DNA of 16,269 nt from an uncultured Amaricoccus sp. (GTDB lineage: Bacteria > Pseudomonadota > Alphaproteobacteria > Rhodobacterales > Rhodobacteraceae): the NCBI RefSeq assembly GCF_937858865.1, contig NZ_CALLYO010000475.1:1-16269 (forward strand), read 5' to 3'. Each line of letters opens with the position of its first letter. The stretch's first letter is position 1. The position numbers and the translations under genes were made by a program. The notes under the pieces were generated by a model. The model searched no databases. It was not told where the DNA came from and was given only the letters and a program-made list of their open reading frames with translations. This document shows positions 13,738 to 16,269 of this stretch, in pieces.

Positions 13738-15651
13738 ATGGTCAGGATCGCGACGCTCGCCGACAAGCTTGCGGCCGAAGCCGAGATGCCGGTCGGGAGC
13801 CGCTGGGCAGCGCGCACGCTCTACGAGCAGCTGGCGGAGACGGCCGGGCGGTTTCCGCATCGGCCGGCCATCACCTTCCAGTTGAAGTCGGGCCCCAGGG
13901 ACAAGGCGGTCACGCTGGACTGGGCGGCCTTCCGCGCCGAGGTGGTGCGGGCGGCCAACCTGTTCCGGCGCCTCGGCATCGGGCCGGACGATACCGTCGC
14001 CTATCTGCTGCCGAACTGCATCGAGGCGGCGGTGTCGCTCCTCGCCGGCGCGACCGCCGGCAGGGTGCTGCCGGTCAATCCGCTGCTCGCGCCGGAGCAT
14101 GTCGCCGGCATCCTGCGGGAGACCGGCGCCAAGGTGGTCGTGACCCTCGCGCCCTTCCCGCGCACCGACCTGGCGCAGAAGGTGGCCGAGGCGGTGGCGC
14201 TCGCCCCCTCGGTCGAGACGGTGCTCGAGGTGGACCTCGCCCACTATCTCGCGCCGCCGCTGCGCTGGATCGTGCCGTTCATCCGGCCGAAGCAGACGGT
14301 CACCCACCGGGCGCGCGTGCTCGGGTTCGCCGGCGCCGCGGCGGCGGAAAAGGGCGATGCGCTCGATTTCGCCGAGGCGGGCGGGGACAGGATCTGCGCC
14401 TGCTTCCACACCGGGGGCACCACCGGCCTGCCGAAGGTGGCACAGCACCGGGCGAGCGGCATCCTCTACAACGGCTGGTGCGGGAAGTACTACATCTTCA
14501 CCGAGGCGGACGTGCTGCTCTGCCCGCTGCCGCTCTTCCACGTCTTCGCTGCCTATCCGATCCTCATGTCCTGCCTGATGACGGGCGCGCATCTCGTCCT
14601 GCCGACGCCGCAGGGATACCGCGGCGAAGGGGTCATGGACAATTTCTGGAAGCTGATCGCGCGCCACCGGGTCACCTTCCTCATCACCGTGCCGACTGCC
14701 GTCGCGGCGCTGATGCAGCGCAAGGTCGATGCCGACGTCTCGACGCTGCGCCTCGCCATCAGCGGCTCGGCGGCGATGCCGGTCGAGCTCTTCCACCGCT
14801 TCGAGGAGGCCACAGGCGTCCGGATCATGGAAGGCTACGGCATGACCGAGGCGACCTGCCTCGTCTCGATCAATCCTCCGGACGGCGAGCGGCGGATCGG
14901 CAGCGTCGGCTTTCCCTTTCCCTATACCGAGGTGCGCATCCTGCACTGCGCCGCCGACGGCGGCATCCTGCGGGAATGCGCAATCGACGAGGTGGGCGAG
15001 ATCTGCGTGAAGAACCCGGGCGTGCGCGCCGACGTCTACACCGACCCCGCTCGCAACCAGGGCATCGTCACGCCCGACGGCTACCTGCGCACCGGCGATC
15101 TCGGCCGGGTCGACGCCGACGGCTACATCTGGATCACCGGCCGCGCCAAGGACCTGATCATCCGCGGCGGGCACAATATCGACCCGGCGCTGATCGAGGA
15201 CGCCATGCTGCACCATCCGCAGGTCGCCGTCGCCGGCGCCATCGGCCAGCCGGACGCGCGCTCGGGCGAGCTGCCCGCCGTCTATGTCGAGCTGGTCGCC
15301 GGGGGCGCCGCCTCGGTCGACGAGTTGATGGCGCATGCGCTGGCGCGCATCCCCGAGCCGGCGGCGGTGCCGAAGCACCTCGAGGTCCTGCCGGAGCTGC
15401 CGAAGACGGCGGTGGGCAAGGTCTTCAAGCCCGACCTCCGGCGTCGCGCCATCGCCCGCGTCCTCGATGCCGCGCTGGCCGAGGCGGGGAGCCGCGCGCG
15501 GGTGGCGGCGGTCGTCGAGGATCGCCGCCTCGGGCTCGTCGCCGAGCTGACCGGCGGGCCCGAGGAGGAGGCGGAGGTGTCCGCGGTGCTCGGGCACTTC
15601 ACGGTGCCCTGGCGGTGGAAGCGGGACGGATCGGGGGCGGTGCGGCCGTGA
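13738..15651 (+). CDS. Acyl-CoA synthetase (AMP-forming, long-chain type)
   Basis: A 637-residue adenylate-forming ligase that activates a carboxylic acid, probably a fatty acid, to its CoA thioester through an acyl-AMP. The motifs are complete. The P-loop HTGGTTGLPK is at 224-233 and YGMTE at 367-371. YLRTGD has the ribose-binding D454, GYIWITGRAKDLIIRGG contains the hinge R469, and the catalytic Lys is K561 in AVGKVFK. It resembles the PRK07529 'AMP-binding domain protein' group, which is somewhat longer than typical FadD. The ATG at 13738 has GGGGAGAGG three bases upstream; the longer open frame upstream overlaps lysM and is rejected. The stop overlaps the GTG of the CorA gene by four bases. 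No membrane segment is clear, although LRWIVPFIRPK (about 180) could touch the membrane. The chain length of the substrate is unknown. Confidence 0.9.
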   Translation: MVRIATLADKLAAEAEMPVGSRWAARTLYEQLAETAGRFPHRPAITFQLKSGPRDKAVTLDWAAFRAEVVRAANLFRRLGIGPDDTVAYLLPNCIEAAVSLLAGATAGRVLPVNPLLAPEHVAGILRETGAKVVVTLAPFPRTDLAQKVAEAVALAPSVETVLEVDLAHYLAPPLRWIVPFIRPKQTVTHRARVLGFAGAAAAEKGDALDFAEAGGDRICACFHTGGTTGLPKVAQHRASGILYNGWCGKYYIFTEADVLLCPLPLFHVFAAYPILMSCLMTGAHLVLPTPQGYRGEGVMDNFWKLIARHRVTFLITVPTAVAALMQRKVDADVSTLRLAISGSAAMPVELFHRFEEATGVRIMEGYGMTEATCLVSINPPDGERRIGSVGFPFPYTEVRILHCAADGGILRECAIDEVGEICVKNPGVRADVYTDPARNQGIVTPDGYLRTGDLGRVDADGYIWITGRAKDLIIRGGHNIDPALIEDAMLHHPQVAVAGAIGQPDARSGELPAVYVELVAGGAASVDELMAHALARIPEPAAVPKHLEVLPELPKTAVGKVFKPDLRRRAIARVLDAALAEAGSRARVAAVVEDRRLGLVAELTGGPEEEAEVSAVLGHFTVPWRWKRDGSGAVRP

Positions 15652-16269
15652 TCCGCGGCTTCGGCATCGACGAGGGCCGGCTCCGCCCGGTGCCGGAGCC
15701 GCTTGCCGCGCCGGCGGAGGTCGTCTGGTTCGACCTCTTCGCGCCGTCCGAGGCGGAGGAGAAGGCGCTCGAGACGGCGATCGGCTTCGACGTGCCGACC
15801 CGCGACGAGATGATCGAGATCGAGGATTCCGCGCGGCTCTACGGCGACGGCGGCGTGCTCTACATGACCGCCACCATCCCGACCAAGGCCGACACCGGCC
15901 ATCCGGTGCCGGTGCCGGTCACCTTCATCCTCGTGGGCGGGCGGCTCGTCACCGTGCGCTACGACGAAACGCGCGCCTTCCAGTCGTTCCCCGAGCGGGC
16001 CGAGCGGCTCGACCTCGGCTGCTCCGACGGCCGGACCGTGCTCCTCGCGCTTCTCGAGGCCATCGTCGAGCGGCTGGCCGACATCCTCGAGGCGGTCACC
16101 CGCGACGTGGAGGCGCTCTCGCGCGAGATCTTCCGCCGCGGGACCGGGCCGGAGGATCGGGCGCAGGACTATCGCGGCGTGCTGCAGGGCGTGGGGCGGC
16201 AGGGCGACGTCGTATCCCACGTCCTCGCCAGCCTCGTCACGCTCGAGCGTCTGGTGGCCTTCTTCACCG
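15648..16269 (+). CDS. corA: CorA family magnesium/divalent cation transporter (3' end outside window)
   Basis: The N-terminal 207 residues of a CorA-family inner-membrane Mg2+ (or Co2+/Zn2+) channel; the family is about 320 residues. The visible part is the cytosolic funnel domain: VVWFDLFAPSEAEEKALE, then FDVPTRDEMIEIEDSARLY, LYMTATIPTK and VPVTFILVGGRLVTVRY. Then comes the start of the long stalk helix (LLALLEAIVERLADILEAV, RDVEALSREIF). The membrane helices and the GMN selectivity motif lie beyond the window end, so function is assigned by domain only. It starts with GTG at 15648, overlapping the acyl-CoA synthetase stop as GTGA. This implies translational coupling of two genes with no obvious common task. 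The best-matching subgroup is the alphaproteobacterial CorA-like 'magnesium transporter' group. Confidence 0.85.
   Translation, partial: MIRGFGIDEGRLRPVPEPLAAPAEVVWFDLFAPSEAEEKALETAIGFDVPTRDEMIEIEDSARLYGDGGVLYMTATIPTKADTGHPVPVPVTFILVGGRLVTVRYDETRAFQSFPERAERLDLGCSDGRTVLLALLEAIVERLADILEAVTRDVEALSREIFRRGTGPEDRAQDYRGVLQGVGRQGDVVSHVLASLVTLERLVAFFT

Overview
The window is a very GC-rich (visibly above 70 %), densely packed chromosomal segment. The protein families are typical of Alphaproteobacteria: a DUF1285 gene divergent from a MoxR / DUF58 / BatA-DUF4159 / GATase-like cluster, a DUF3300-DUF2950 pair, a PRK07529-type acyl-CoA synthetase and a CorA homologue. The gene order most resembles Rhodobacterales or nearby orders; I cannot name a genus. 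I saw no rRNA, tRNA, CRISPR array, insertion sequence, integrase or phage gene.

Layout. (1) 1-551 (-): DUF1285 protein, cut by the window start. (2) 770-7534 (+): four genes with no gaps or with start/stop overlaps. They encode a MoxR AAA+ ATPase, a DUF58 VWA-like protein, a large BatA/DUF4159 membrane protein and a second large membrane protein with a VWA-like segment and a GATase-like domain. This is the most system-like block. A cytosolic AAA+/VWA pair appears to be coupled to two membrane proteins with large, cysteine-free, probably periplasmic parts. (3) 7604-9928 (-): DUF3300 followed by DUF2950, both with signal peptides, convergent with block 2. The DUF3300 protein carries an Asp-rich linker and a long Lys/Ala-rich tail. 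(4) 10014-10982 (-): a SDR enzyme resembling D-erythronate dehydrogenase (DenD), with no other erythronate gene in view. (5) 10983-11364: a 382-bp divergent intergenic region with an AT-richer island and two inverted repeats. (6) 11365-16269 (+): an MsbA-like ABC exporter, a BON-LysM protein, a long-chain-type acyl-CoA synthetase, and a CorA-family transporter whose GTG start overlaps the synthetase stop and which runs off the window end.

How they fit. Most products concern the cell envelope: exporter, LysM/BON protein, secreted DUF3300/DUF2950, MoxR-VWA membrane complex and ion transporter. The acyl-CoA synthetase and the SDR enzyme are metabolic. The MoxR cluster is a recurrent alphaproteobacterial arrangement whose biochemical role is, to my knowledge, still undefined. 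The most useful sequence observations concern its architecture: an internal signal-peptide-like segment, a GATase-like domain with no cysteine, and graded loss of the MIDAS motif across its VWA-like members. Third-position base choice (G-rich in block 2, C-rich in block 6) also differs visibly between blocks.
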